From Neodiprion pinetum (taxonomy: Eukaryota > Arthropoda > Insecta > Hymenoptera > Diprionidae): DNA of 64,000 bases. The notes under the pieces are model-generated. The model did not search any database and had not been told where the DNA came from. It saw nothing but the letters and a program-made list of their open reading frames with translations. The DNA is taken from the NCBI RefSeq assembly GCF_021155775.2, contig NC_060236.1, positions 24,132,238-24,196,237 of the forward strand. Reading direction: 5' to 3'. This document shows, one piece after another, positions 51,492 through 63,517 of this stretch. Positions within the stretch are counted from its first letter, which is position 1. Every line of letters starts with the position of its first letter. A program made the position numbers and the translations under genes.

Positions 51492-51871
51492 CATACCAGG
51501 ACAATCTCTTGAAACTTGAAAATCAACCGCGCATGCGCCAAATAATTCAGTCTCATTGGTCAGCGAAATCTTTCCGCAGGTGAGCCAACGTACACAAAAT
51601 GTGTACGTTTGAATTATCAAAGTCCATAAGCATTAAATTCCGACCATTCTTCGAAGAATCAACTTTCCAACTCAATAACAGATGCTTTCCAAACCTTTCC
51701 GAGTCACTCCCTCAATTAATTGAGATTCTAACCTCGAAAATTCGTATCAGCTACATCAACGGCAGAAACAGTTTTACAGCTCAAACTCGGGATGGCCACT
51801 CTGCGCGAACAGCCGATAAAACTTGCGCATCCGCAGTTGATTTTCAAGTTTCCAAAGATTGTTCCGGTATG
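51492..51871. mobile_element. MITE with ~48-bp inverted termini
   Basis: A 380-bp element begins CATACCAGGACAATCT and ends with the matching complement (AGATTGTTCCGGTATG). Terminal inverted repeats of about 48 bp include the shared blocks GAAACTTGAAAATCAAC and GATGCGC/CATGCGC. It is flanked by TA on both sides (51490-51491 and 51872-51873). The left terminus contains CGCGCATGCGC, an NRF-1/Ewg-like palindrome. The plus-strand frame 51599-51886 lies almost wholly inside it, so it is not a gene. No transposase is present. Confidence 0.85.
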
Positions 51872-51873
51872 TA

Positions 51874-53860
51874 TATACACACCTAAAATACCTACTCAAG
51901 TATTTGGTATCAGTCGACAGTCTCCTAAATGATTATTCCAGGACCCAATTCAGTGGAATAAAAATTTGCTGCAGTCAATCATGTTAAAATACTGAATAAC
52001 GACCAGTTCCTTGACCTCAGAGTTTCACCAGGAAAAAAATTTTAATTCGGCACGTTCAAAACTTTACAAATTTGAAATTTCAACCCCGCCCCGTTTGACG
52101 GAGCTATTCGCGCAGCTAGCGGTCTTCAACGTCGATACGAATGAGGTCGGCGTCAAGTTCGAATCGGAGAACAACGATCAAAACGTGGCTTTTTTTTTTA
52201 TCCCCTGATAACGACCTCCGGCAATCCTTCCATTTATGCTACCAATTCCTGGCTTGCGGGTGCCAAATCAGATCAATGTTGTTCGACGTTGATTCGAATC
52301 TGCAGCACGAATGATTCTTGACTAATGATTCTTCGGGGGCTTGGCGCAGTTCTATAACCAAGCATCGCGAGGCGCATATGCTCGGCACGTAATGAACCGC
52401 AGTGGGTATTGCTGGAGCAGGGCTTGACATACGGAAGCGGGAGAAGCGCACGGCTATCGGTTGGCTGTTACTCGGTTAGTGCCGCGTATAAACTTGGGGC
52501 GGGCCGTTCGAGTTTCATGGGAATACCGAATGGCCCCGGGATAATTGGGAAGACTCGGAACGAGTCAACGGGCTGCTTTACGGCCCGAGCTTATCGCTGG
52601 CTTCGAGAATCCGCGTGTTCGGTGATCGAGCAAAAACGGCGGAAAAACAAACAAAAAAGAAGAAAAAATAAAAAAGAAATCAAAGAATTTCAAAAAGACA
52701 CCGAGAAGCAGCGATGGAGTCGTTCGATAGATACGGAAAAATCGTCTTCACCGCACTTTACACCCGGTCTCCGGGTATTAAAACGTCGCATTTTTCCTGA
52801 GAAAAGGGCTTCGCGCCATGCGGCTTAGCCTGAAAGATCCTTCGGGGTGTGCGCCACGAGTAGGTACACATTTCCCGAGTCTTTCGCTGATTTATAGTTC
52901 GGTGAAATATAGGTTGTCCGGGTGGCCGGATGACTGGCCGACCCCTGCGATGGGATTTACACTGCGGCTGTGGATCAGCCTGCAGATGTAGGTGCGGCTC
53001 CGTTGGCTATGTATGTATATATACGCCGACGGTGAGTTCCCTGTGTGTTTTTACAAGGGGTGAGAATAGTCTCCCTTGAAAACGGCTCGCCGACACGCCG
53101 TGGTTGTTTCAGACGTGTATGGGTCGGTCGGACCACCGTGGCTATAAGGATTTGTTAGACAAACACCGCTGAAGCGTTGCAATAACAAATCACGCTGGAT
53201 TTCCAAACGTTTTTGTTAAACGTTTTGAAAACTCACCACGTCGTATGGTAATCAGTGACAGACCTTGTCTAAAAAGTATAACTACGGTTTTCACGGTCGG
53301 GGATTTTTGTTTCGCATAAATAAGCGGTATTCGACGATTCTTGAAAAGCAATTTCCATTCGTTTTATCTTTCTATCCTTACCGTCGGGTCGACTTTTTGG
53401 AAATATGTAATTAGTACGTGGGAACGAAATCACGTGTACGCTGAATAATTATTTGGACAACCTACGGGGTAAGGGTTTAATTAATCAAACTGTTGGTTTT
53501 AAGTACGGAAATATTTTGTCTCTTGCGCGTGGAATAAAGATTGAATACGAACATGGACAAAAATATCGTGACATAATTACCGAAAGCTCGAATCTGCTCC
53601 GTGGATACTAACAGGCAATCAACTCTCGGCGTTCCTGGATTGTTCGAGATTGAATACACGTAGTGGAGCTTTTGGAGTGGAATTGACGGTGGACACTGGG
53701 ATAAGGGTCGGGCGGCAATCATAAAGTAGAAACTTGCGCAATCACAAGTTGTTGAAATTACCGGGAAGAAGAACTCATAAAACTACCGTAATTGTAAAAC
53801 ACAAATATAGCGAATGCGCCTCGTCTCTGCGCAGCGGGTGGTGAACCACCCGATCCCACC
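51874..53860. other. No supported gene
   Basis: A plus-strand frame near 52011-52208 has a protein-like middle (LFAQLAVFNVDTNEVG) but ends in a T-run with no donor. 52400-52830 is GC-richer with a 139-codon frame that turns into a lysine/arginine-rich low-complexity segment from an A-rich tract; neither is recognised. Confidence 0.4.
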
Positions 53861-53862
53861 GA

Positions 53863-53906
53863 CGTATATAAAGAGTCGAGTAACTCTGCAGAGCGTATGT
53901 TTTCAA
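53863..53906 (+). promoter_or_regulatory. Possible TATA-type core promoter
   Basis: GTATATAAAGAG sits in GC-rich surroundings after an imperfect palindrome (GGTGGTGAACCACC at 53839). No clear Inr and no supported gene downstream. Confidence 0.12.
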
Positions 53907-54365
53907 ACTAAAATCATGATTCATTTCACTTGTTGAAACGCGCTGTTTTCCTCCCCTGCCATAAAATGATACCTATCGTTTCACTCGCTTTGCCAAATCA
54001 CTTCAAAGATATTTTACCAAACCGGGATGTGAAAATAGAAACTGGAAAAACGATAAAACGATAAATGGCCATATCCCTTTACGAGTTGATCGATCAATTG
54101 TTATTTGATTGAATACTCGATAGATTTTTCTGAAAAAAAATGTCCAATCTCAATTTGAACTCCCCCTGAAATTGCTTGGAATTAGGAAATTCACTAATTG
54201 TAGGTGTTTATTACAGGCCAGTCAAGAGGATAAACATGAATAGTTCTGATGGAGATTTGTTTAACAATAGTGAATGAAATCGAAACTGTACGGGAACTTT
54301 GTTCATTGCAACGAGGTGCAGAGGTGTGTGCGTGAATAATTATTTTCGGGTGTGTCTGTACCAAC

Positions 54366-54429
54366 GAAAATCGAAACCATTAACCCGCGTCTGCAGGGGT
54401 CGCCTCTGCGGAGTGTGCGGCTCACCCAC
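54366..54429. repeat. Dispersed ~60-bp repeat, copy A
   Basis: Shares AAATCGAAACCATTAACC and CTCTGCGGA...GG(C/G)TCAC, in the same order and orientation, with 56517-56576. Translated on the minus strand both copies give VNGFDF, so the pair may be remnants of a larger dispersed repeat or of a duplicated coding piece. Confidence 0.5.
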
Positions 54430-54599
54430 GTCTAAATTATTCCAAGAAGAAGGGGTGAGTCCAGGCTGGCAACCCTCGCGGTACAAAGGTGGATGATACA
54501 ACACGGAAAGTCTGCCGTCTGAAACATAGACATGGCAGCGGTCGGCGTGACTTTGACCCAACGGAATTACCAATTATTAATTGGTCGTCAAAGGTTTCA

Positions 54600-55589
54600 G
54601 AAACCATGCAATTATCAAACTCATGAATTACGGTGAAATTTCAGCAGCAGACTCGTATGGATTTTTAGAATTTTCATCGAGTTTCTGGAAAAAATCTGTG
54701 CAGCGAAGATTTTACCTTTTCCTCATTGTTGTGTGATTTGTAGTACAGCCGAAAACATTGGACATGTACCTTTTGCAAGTGCTCATTTGGAAATTTAAGT
54801 TGTAAAAACTAAACAGGGGTGAAAACACTCTGCATATTATCGTATCCTAAAATATGGAATCTTAGAGTGAAACTTCAGGTACGTTTTTTACCCCTTAAAA
54901 GAAAAATATTGGAAGTTATTTTGGTTTGGAATGCTTTTTGATGTATTACAACATGTCATAAAATGAAGAAATTTAGTGACGCACTAATACTGACGATCAG
55001 AGGCTTACCATGTGAGTGACACCCACGAGATGACTGTATGTGATAAGAATAAGTGCAGATGGAATAAAAAATGCTGCGCGAATGTTGGTGTCTTGACACT
55101 TTGAACCGAAGGGCGAAAGAAGCATCCTTAAGAATTCATCCCCATGAGGGATAACGCACTTCGCACTCGATTACTCGGAATCTGAAGATCAAACAGAGAG
55201 ACTCTCGCCGACTTCCCATCTCACAGTTTACCGTCAGGCGTACTTCGGAACGTCTATCCGCGTACCTATACACACCGCATCCTACACGTTTAACGAACTT
55301 CTTTGAAGGTGAATTGTTTTTCTCCGACTCGGTGGGCCAGCGCGACTTTCTCTTCGTGATACTGACGATGCTCCTGATTGCCCGAGAGAATTTTACTTCC
55401 ATTCTTTTGTCCTTGGAACATCCCGCGCCACCAGCAGCAGCTACCCATGGATTTCCTTCCATCTACTCCTGCCAGTCCCTGAATCCCCCCCACCGTCCTT
55501 TCTCTTCTTTTCCGTTCTTCTCTGCTCACAACTACCACCGCAACACCTCCTTCACCATCGTCATTTCCTTTTACCTCCTCTTTTTCTTC

Positions 55590-55621
<32 letters not shown>

Positions 55622-56510
55622 CTTCGCGTCTCCTCACATCCACTCATGTTTGAGTAATGTGAGCGGATTACGCAGCCTAAGCTGAAAAGTCTTGGGAGCC
55701 GGGTTTTCGCTCCTTGCCTTCCGAGATAAAGTTCCGTCGTAGGATTAATTCGCGCGCGTCTTGAATCGCGTCTTGCTTATAGTACACCAGGTATGCCCGT
55801 CTCGTACCGACCGAGCTTTATACCCTGCATCCTCGTCGGTCTTACACGTCTAACGCGCAATTCTTAAGGCGTAAACACTTTCGCGATCGCGCGTTTCCAG
55901 ACCGATTGCAGCTGCTCAACCTGGCAAGATCCGCGATCTCCTTCTCCTCTCCCTTCCTTGTTCTTTCAGTTTCCTTGTAAAGACCCCGCGGAGAAAATCG
56001 CCACGGTAAACAATTGAATCAGGTCACCATGGGATTAGCCAGGGTTCGATACTTCCCAGCTCAGCTGCCTGAAACAGCTATGAACGTACACGATTGTTTT
56101 GCCCGCTTTGATTGCCCTCGCGAATAAAATTTTCGACAACTTCTTACCCTGGTTCGGGTTCGTTGTACCAATCAATGTGCCGTTTAGCGGTGATGCCGGT
56201 GTTAAATTCTTCCAACAAATATGACATGTAGTGATCAGGAAACGATCGAGACCATCCTAATTTTAAGCCTGATAGCAGCTGATACCTGATTCTGAGTAAA
56301 AGTTGGAATGGCCTTTGTACATTGATAATTTGTAAAGTAATGGAATGGTCAGTGGTCCCAATTGCTGATATGCTTCTGTTCGGGTAACCTGCTGGATTGT
56401 TGGCACAGAAACTGTACTGTACTATATACTATACTAAAATTGGACCAATCGGAATTTTAGTACGGCGCATGTGAAGAAGAAGGCAGATTTTCGAACGTAA
56501 ATAGGAGTTT
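54600..56510. other. No supported gene; TTC array
   Basis: 54600-55130 is AT-rich. 55290-55680 is a pyrimidine-rich stretch ending in the TTC array at 55592-55625, which produces F-rich frames on plus and E-rich frames on minus. 55680-56430 shows nothing recognisable. Confidence 0.5.
55592..55625. repeat. (TTC)11 microsatellite
   Basis: Perfect CTT array at the end of a roughly 130-bp pyrimidine-rich stretch. Confidence 0.95.
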
Positions 56511-56516
56511 GTATAG

Positions 56517-56576
56517 AAATCGAAGCCATTAACCTCGTACCGGTTATGTACCGTCTCTGCGGAATACGGGTCACTA
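56517..56576. repeat. Dispersed ~60-bp repeat, copy B
   Basis: Counterpart of the copy at 54366. The first 18 bases differ by one or two substitutions; the middle has diverged and a small indel shifts the CTCTGCGGA block. It lies within longer unrecognised minus-strand frames (56429-56957). Confidence 0.5.
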
Positions 56577-57426
56577 AGTAATTCGCCAACTGAGGCCTCT
56601 CGAGTTCTCAAGTGCGGTCGGTCCGCGGTTCTCCTGGATTTCCGATTCCCGTTTCCCACGACTCGTGGCGAGTGAATCGGACCCAAGGATCTTCCTGGAA
56701 CTTCGCCACAGCATCCGCGAGGGAGGAAAAATAAAACGGAAGTCGTTCGCCGGCCCGCTGAGACACCCGGCCGAGGGAATCTCACCCCCATTCACTCGGC
56801 TGATTGCGATTATATTCTCGCAAGGAAAGCACCCGAGATGCACCTCATCGTTGTCGTGTTGCAGTGCATCAAAACACTGTAGGTAGGTGCGTAGAATTTG
56901 GTACATGCCAATTTGGCTGTTTGACGGGTGAAAACCAGCTCTGTAGTTTACCGTCAAGAAACGATTTTTTATATAGAGTCTTGTAATTGTAACGTAAATT
57001 GTTTTTTATCAAAACCAATTGAACGGTATTGACTTTCAACGGACGATTATAATATGCGAAGTGTTCTTGCCTTGACGAGCATACGCTCATGTCTGAAACG
57101 GTTCAATTTGCGCGTAAACAATACCTGATACTAGAACGCGTCAGAGAGTGAAGAAAATCGGTGAGGCACAGCTCGGATATTTTCCTTGTTAATATTTCAA
57201 TGCAGCCGAAAGAAGGAACGACGGGGCCGAGAGATGACCGCTCGGATTAATTGGATTTCTGGAAAATCTCTCGCCGAGATGAAGCTGCAGCATCCGCGTC
57301 CCCGATTCACTGTCGTATTATACCGCCGAGAGAGGGGGAGAAATTGAATTTTCGCACCACCGCGCTTCCTTCACCGCAGGAAATAATATTATGTTTTATA
57401 TCCTTGACGCCCGCGAATACATATGG

Positions 57427-57491
57427 ATATATGTACGTATGTATATATATGTGTATATATATACATGTATATACATACATATATATGTATA
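57427..57491. repeat. Alternating TA/TG/TAC tract, 65 bp
   Basis: A compound TATA/TATG/TACA tract in which purine and pyrimidine alternate without a break for 65 bases, rich in ACAT/ATGT. Being AT-rich it is more likely to extrude a cruciform or melt than to form Z-DNA. Confidence 0.9.
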
Positions 57492-57499
57492 AAATAAAA

Positions 57500-58178
57500 T
57501 ACCTATTGGAATTCTTTAATAGGAATTTTTCACATTTTCCACCATTTCTGCAAAATAAGACGTCGTTCTTCCTCTGTGGAAATCATATCCATCCCCGTAT
57601 CACACGCCGATGTGCATCAAAATTGTGCGCTCACCATACCTGATCGTACCTTTACCTTTAACGCAACGTCTTAGGTGTGTGGAAATTTCATGTAATTTCG
57701 CTGGTGGCCGTATTCCTTGAGGTTGATTGAGCTAAAATTTAACGACATGAAATCCTGCGAGTTTGACTCTTATTTGTGAGACAGCAGCGTTCAGAAATTC
57801 GAACAGTGCATCCGGTGGAAGAAAATAAGAAAATTTTATCTTCACTTGATTATCAATTTCATCCTCAAAACCTCTTCCACATAGATATACTATATTAACA
57901 TGAAGACCGTTCAACATCAGCTTGATGATTTCAATTAAACTCCAACGAATTTGCAAATGTGCTAAAAAAAACCAAACTCTTTGCCTGGTATTCGTTGACA
58001 TCAGGCGCAATTGTTAATGATAATGAGGCAGGTTAAAATGTGCAATGAAATAATTGTTTATTCACGTTTTTTGAATCTGCTCTTTGTGACAAGTGAATTA
58101 AGATGAAAAAAATTAAAAAAAAAAAACACACACACACATCAGACAGATCAACCATAATCACGTTTTTTTTTTCCTTAG
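57500..58178. other. No supported gene
   Basis: A minus-strand frame at 57732-58010 is unrecognised. An A-rich run and (CA)n lie at 58116-58138, then a T-run that forms the tract of the acceptor-like site at 58178. Confidence 0.5.
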
Positions 58179-58383
58179 GCGTCCGATTTTGATTCGATTT
58201 CGCCTACAGCCTAGAATGCTTAGATTCTTTTCTGTGCGACGAGCTTTTCAATCCAAGCACACTCTTCCTCGCGCAGCATCTTCCGGTCGTAAATCGTGTC
58301 TTCTGCATCAGGGAGAAAAATTGGGAATCGAAGAGCTGCCAATCAGCAGTCTTCCACCTCAAATTCTCACCGCGAAGGAGTAA
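58179..58383 (+). CDS. Candidate small coding exon or short protein gene
   Basis: A strong acceptor-like site (ten-T tract then CCTTAG, ending at 58178) precedes a frame open to TAA at 58381-58383. An ATG at 58217 (A at -3) would give 55 residues. The first 25 or so (starting MLRFFSVRRAFQSKH) are rich in arginine, lysine and serine with no acidic residue, as in a mitochondrial presequence. The remainder turns acidic and mixed (GEKLGIEELPISSLPPQ). Without the ATG it could be a terminal exon. No poly(A) signal follows; a TA microsatellite starts directly after the stop. Chance is a real alternative, as the opposite strand is open too. No family recognised. Confidence 0.25.
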
Positions 58384-58384
58384 A

Positions 58385-58422
58385 ACGTGTGTATATATAT
58401 ATATATATATATACATGCATAC
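58385..58422. repeat. (TA)n microsatellite
   Basis: GTGT(AT)n ACATGCAT tract, alternating purine-pyrimidine for 38 bases. Confidence 0.9.
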
Positions 58423-58423
58423 C

Positions 58424-59200
58424 TGTACGTATACATATATTTACCAGGAGCTCGTATAAAATCGGCTATCGTCAGTTCAGTCACGAGCGCCATATACGTT
58501 CCCGCGAATAGGTGCCGAGTATCTATACACATAAATATAACACCCTCGGCAAACGCACACAGACACATATCAGACGGGCGTTCTCTCGCGATCACGTATA
58601 CGTATAAGGTATGTAAAAGAAGAAGCGGCGGAAAAAGCCTAAGCATAAACCTAAGCCGTATAAACCGGCAAAGAGATCGATAACGGTGATAGAGGGATGG
58701 AAAGGGTGGAAGGATGTGTGAAAAAATATAGGTGAGATAAATAAAAAAATGGTTGGATAAATGACGTCGTTCCGTGACTCTGTTTTATCAACTCATTAAA
58801 AACAAAGGCGGTTTCTCTTTGGTAAAGGATATCCAAGGAATTTGTAAACTTTAATGAGACCAGCAGCTGCTGTGGGCTATGAAGGGATGCCTTGTTACGT
58901 AGGAGATAGCTAAGCACGGTATAAAATGACGATGAATACTTGATGTTCGGCTGAATAATCAAACAGTCGTAACGAGCTTAGGAATATTGAAGTCTGCACC
59001 TGTCGCAGTATACAAGTTTTAATTGTCATTGCACGCCGGGGGATGAAACCCTCCTGTTTTTTTTTTTTTTTTTTTTATTTTTCTGAAAACTTTGTTTATA
59101 GATCAACTATGCATGTGTTGAAGCTGTCCTTGTCAAGCGTTAGGCAACATTGTCTCGGCATTAACGAGATGGATCGCTGAATATTGGGGTGGGCTTTGTG
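58424..59200. other. No supported gene
   Basis: Short overlapping frames only. A poly-T tract of about 20 bases lies at 59057-59076. Nothing else is recognised. Confidence 0.55.
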
Positions 59201-59611
59201 CACTGAGAAAAATTTCATCTGTTATATTAACTAGAAAAATTCAGTAAAACAGGTATCGTTAAAAAAAACTTTTTGAATATTGTTGAAATTACGAAAAACG
59301 AGGTACGCTTAACCATTTTGCGCTATCGTCGATCCTTTTTTGCTAATTGCAACGCAAAATCAGTTTGTGAGGTTTACTCTACTTTTTTAGTCAAACAAGG
59401 CTTTAACGTCAATTTATTGTTGCACAAGCATTAAATTTTAGCAACAGTAGCAACAGTCAATGAGAAAGAATAGTAACGGATACTAGACTTTCCGGTAACA
59501 GCTAGAAAGCTAATTTTTATTTTGTACCTAGAACTATATTTTTCGATTGTGGTAAAAAATGAAAGTAGTTGAGGACTGAGCGGTAACCGAAATGAAAAAT
59601 TTATTTCAGTG
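59201..59611 (+). mobile_element. CACTGAG-ended MITE, copy 5 (full length)
   Basis: A 411-bp copy with both termini (CACTGAGAAAAATTTC at the left, ATTTATTTCAGTG at the right). It matches the 12360 copy in inverted orientation across its length, including the internal TCAGTTTGTGAGGTTTAC block missing from the 15855 copy. TG lies on both sides instead of TA, so the target duplication is uncertain or has mutated. The frame is broken by stops (no transposase). Confidence 0.85.
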
Positions 59612-60010
59612 TGATATCGTCGTTATAGAACGTTCATTGTTTTCCACTAACTGAAATATCTCGAAATAAATAAAAAAGACTTGCCAAAATCAGAGGCCCC
59701 TATTTCGATTCGAATCCCCGCCGCAACGCTTAGAATTTTTTCATTCCAATGGTATAGAATTCTTGGTATACTACGCAATTAATTTTTGTTTCGTGTGTGG
59801 TAGCAAAAATCTGAGACCAGGTAAACTTCTTGTATTTATAGTCGTTGAGAGTTGGTTGACAAAAGTTTGAGATTAAAAAAAAAAAAAAAAAACAAATTGC
59901 CAAAAGAGAAAATTTAATGATTATTCAGGTGGAAAAATTCGCAAGCCTCGATAATAATTTTCTTTTCTGAAAGCTTGAAGATTTTCATTGAAACGCGTAT
60001 GTGTAACTGT

Positions 60011-60072
60011 TTGTACCGATTCAATTGTTGATTTAAATTGGCGAATTTAAATCAACAATTGAATCGGTACAA
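60011..60072. repeat. Perfect 29-bp inverted repeat, 4-nt loop
   Basis: Arms 60011-60039 and 60044-60072 are exactly complementary over 29 bp and separated by GGCG. Flanking bases do not pair. No mismatch is seen, unlike the decayed transposon arms elsewhere in the window. It could form a cruciform or, if transcribed, a hairpin RNA. Confidence 0.95.
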
Positions 60073-60074
60073 TC

Positions 60075-63000
60075 GAAAATCGATTAGCCGATCAAATTGC
60101 TAACAACACTTCTCAGACCCAAAAAATGGAAACAAACCCTTTGCCTTGGGGAGTGCATGTTATTTTATTTTATTTATTTATTAATTTTTTTTTTTCGACA
60201 TAAATTTTCGGTGAGCATTCATAGTTGTAGTATGTTTTGGAAGAAATATTGCGTATCGGTATAACGTGCTTATAATATGCATGAAAAGGGTGGGTTGATA
60301 ATTTCATATTCCGAGTATGGAAAGCGTTTGTATAAAATCCGACACCGGAATACATATTGCTGATAAGTGCGCCATTAGCATACATACATACTTGAAGGGA
60401 ATACCCATCCCATTTCATTTTACTGTATACACCCCGAACCTTATACCTTGCCTTTCATTCAAATGTATTCCGGAAAGAGGTTTGTTTTATTTCCGAGTTA
60501 CTGCACTTCCACACGTTCCTTGCTAGCGGCCTCCACTGCATACTGTATGGGAATGCACCTGAGTCAAAACCTGATGCTAAGCCATTCGAGCCGGGGAAAT
60601 TCGATGAAAGTAAGACGAAGACACTGCAGCTCTTGTAAAAGCGCCTCTTCGGTTCTGCATAATCCAAGAACGACGCTGCGGGGAAGGTGAAAATAAAATG
60701 CGATTACGCCGAGTACAAAACCAATGGAAACGTGCAGAAAACGGTGGAAATAGAGACACGGGGTTTTTTCGGTAGACAGGTGAAATGAAGGAAAAAAAAA
60801 AAAAAAAACGAACAAAAAAATTCTATATATTTTTCCACTTTTTACCGCGCTTCACGCGCGTTGTTCATCTGTTGTTTATCGCACGTGTAAATGATGTGTG
60901 AATGTTATATCCACGCGGTCGCGTCTAGACTGGTTAATCAGTTTGAAACGCAAAGCGGATTATCTCGGTGTTCAAAGTTGCTCGTTGTGTACCATTTATA
61001 CGAGGGCCATTTCAACTGAATCCAACTGCCCATACAGTGACAAAATGGAATGAGAATGAAAAACAAGAAAAAAAAAAAGTACAAACGTTTGTCAATTATG
61101 AAGCTATTATACTCGTAAATGCGGAGATGTCGTTTTTTGTTAATTTCAGTCCTTCGGGTGACGTAGCATTTTTAATTCTTGTCATATTTCACGTTTTTCA
61201 AACAACTTGTATCAAGATTAATGTTACGTGTTACGGATAAAAAGTTTACAGTATCGATGAAAAATTGACACCTATGAAAATGGCGACGTTGTTTATTATT
61301 CGTTAATCGTGAGATCTAATTTTGGATAAAATACGTCTTACATGAAAGAATCTCATTCTGCGTAGAATAATTTCAACAATGTAGAGAAAGTTTGGTGATT
61401 GTTTTTGCATTGTTTTTATTAAACAATATTTAACTCTTTTCAAAGTGTTCACGATCTCATTTTATTTTTTGCAACTTCTCAATTAATAATTGTCATTTGA
61501 TCTAACGAATGGCTTGAAATTTTGCAACATAATAAAGCGAGTTTTTTATTTTCATTCGGAAAATCATCGAGTAAACGAACATTGCCGGGTGCACAATAGC
61601 GTGAGCCGGATTGCCTTATACAGACATGCAAGCTGCACTCGTTGCGTGTAGAAGCTTCGTAAAGAGCTTTCGATATCGCGAGTTGATCGAACTATTGACT
61701 TTCGTTTAATGCTTCTAGCTGGCCTTAATACCCGATACTCGAAGGATGTCTTGTTTTTGCTGATTTCGATAAAAGCATCGGGACTAAATCCCGTGTAGCA
61801 ATTGGAAAAATACTCCATCGATTATATCTCACGGATCGTCCAATTTATGAGGTAATTATTTTCTTCGCACAGGACGAGGCGGGAAAATGCAGGAGATTAA
61901 ACTATAGCTTCAGATGACATAAAAATTCAAGGTGACTGTTTAATTAGCCAAATAACGAAAAGGAAAGAAAACTTATGAGTCATAACAGTTTGTAACTTGG
62001 CTGATTCGGATGCTTACGCCTTGCGTTTGGAAGAAAACAGTATGCAAGAGTATAAACTCGGAAATACTTATCGTTTAACGTTGATCGAGCAACGATGAAA
62101 AGCAATCGGAAAAAATGTTAGTCACGTCTTTTTTGTATTTTACTTTCAGCCGCTGCTCTTATTTCAGGAATCATACAGATCTGTACTTTTGAGTATACGT
62201 CTCATCTATTTTTTACGCGAGGGCGTACAAAATATTGAAAGAGACTGTCAAAGGAATTTCGAGCAGAACACGGGGGGGAACACGTGACTTCAATATATTT
62301 TTTTATTGAAAAGTCAATACAAACCGTGGCTCTTTTTTTTGTCGACTTCAAAGCCTGCAGGCACGGAATTACAGGAATGAGATAGGTGGAAAAGAAATGT
62401 CTTTCAATAAAAATGAAATAAATTTTTACCACAGGTCGATCCGTCAATCAGATCACAAAGTGACGAGGAAATTGCTTTCATATAGTTACGTGGAGGTAAT
62501 TACAGACGGCTACCTTAATTTACACGTGTTCTTCTTACTAAAGGGAATTTTGCACCGAAATGCTTCTACGGAATTATGCTTACATAAGGCCGCCATCGCT
62601 TCCATAAATTTTGTGAGCAACAGGGTGATTAATTCGGGACCCTTTTTCACTGTTACCATTATTGCTTCCATTTATTAGCCTACTGTTCACTCTTGACTGT
62701 ACAATTCGACTCGTTTCATTGCACGAAGTGCTTTGGAATTTTTTACATCTTTGTCCAAAGATATCGGAGCTCCGTTGACGTACAATATCGGAAACCTTGA
62801 TTTTGAATTCTTCGCCATTTAGAAAACGGAACGAAATCAATTCCTGTCAGACTAATTATAGTCAATTATACCACGAGAAAGTACGAATTCGTAAGCTCGC
62901 TGTAACTGGTACGTGCCTCGTTCGTATATTTATCCAAGCTGATTTCGAATCGGGTTAGTGTATATATCTTGACAGAGACATTTAAATAAGCTGTTTCATA

Positions 63001-63517
63001 ATACTTGGGAGGGTGAATGTACATATCATTGTACGAAGTGCGTTATTATAATTTCCAACTTAAACAATCCGCCGAGACGCACGACGTGGCGGAAATATAA
63101 TTCTCATGTTTGTTCGTCCCAAATGCAATTTCTTGCAAGCTCCGTAGTTGGGTGCAGGTGCGCGGCAACGTTCATACTTTAAGTTTATTCAAGAATTGCA
63201 GTAGGTGTACCTAATCCAATTTAAGGATTTACTAATCGCCAGCCATACCGGGTTTCGGAATTAATTCCGTAATCTATGTGCGCGAATCTATGTACCTGCT
63301 GCAGGGAAATCTTATTGTGCGTCATCTGGCTTTCCGAGCTTTAACGTTCCGGGGGTTGGGGAAACCGGTACAGGTGCACTAAGCGATTCTGACGATCGCA
63401 GACGTGGTAATGGAACATCCGAGTTCCCCTTGCCTACACGAGGATTATTCGCATGTCTATGCTCGAGGTTGCACACCGGGTGTCCCGTCAATAAGTATAC
63501 AAGAGCCCCTTATGAAA
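60075..63517. other. No supported gene
   Basis: An A-run lies at 60791-60808. Frames near 60448-60815 overlap on both strands and are unrecognised. At 62435-62495 an acceptor-like TTTTTACCACAG and GGAG|GTAATT enclose 61 open bases; the evidence is weak. TGATTAATTCGGG and nearby TTATTAG/CCATTTATT motifs (62620-62680) are homeodomain-like. Nothing firmer. Confidence 0.45.

Noticed and set aside
51599..51886. 95-codon plus-strand frame
   Set aside because: Lies almost entirely inside a TIR-bounded MITE and extends into its terminal repeat.
52409..52828. 139-codon plus-strand frame
   Set aside because: Second half is a lysine/arginine run from A-rich sequence; no family, no splice or poly(A) support.
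55314..55685. 123-codon plus-strand frame with a phenylalanine run
   Set aside because: The hydrophobic segment is the translated TTC microsatellite, not a membrane domain.
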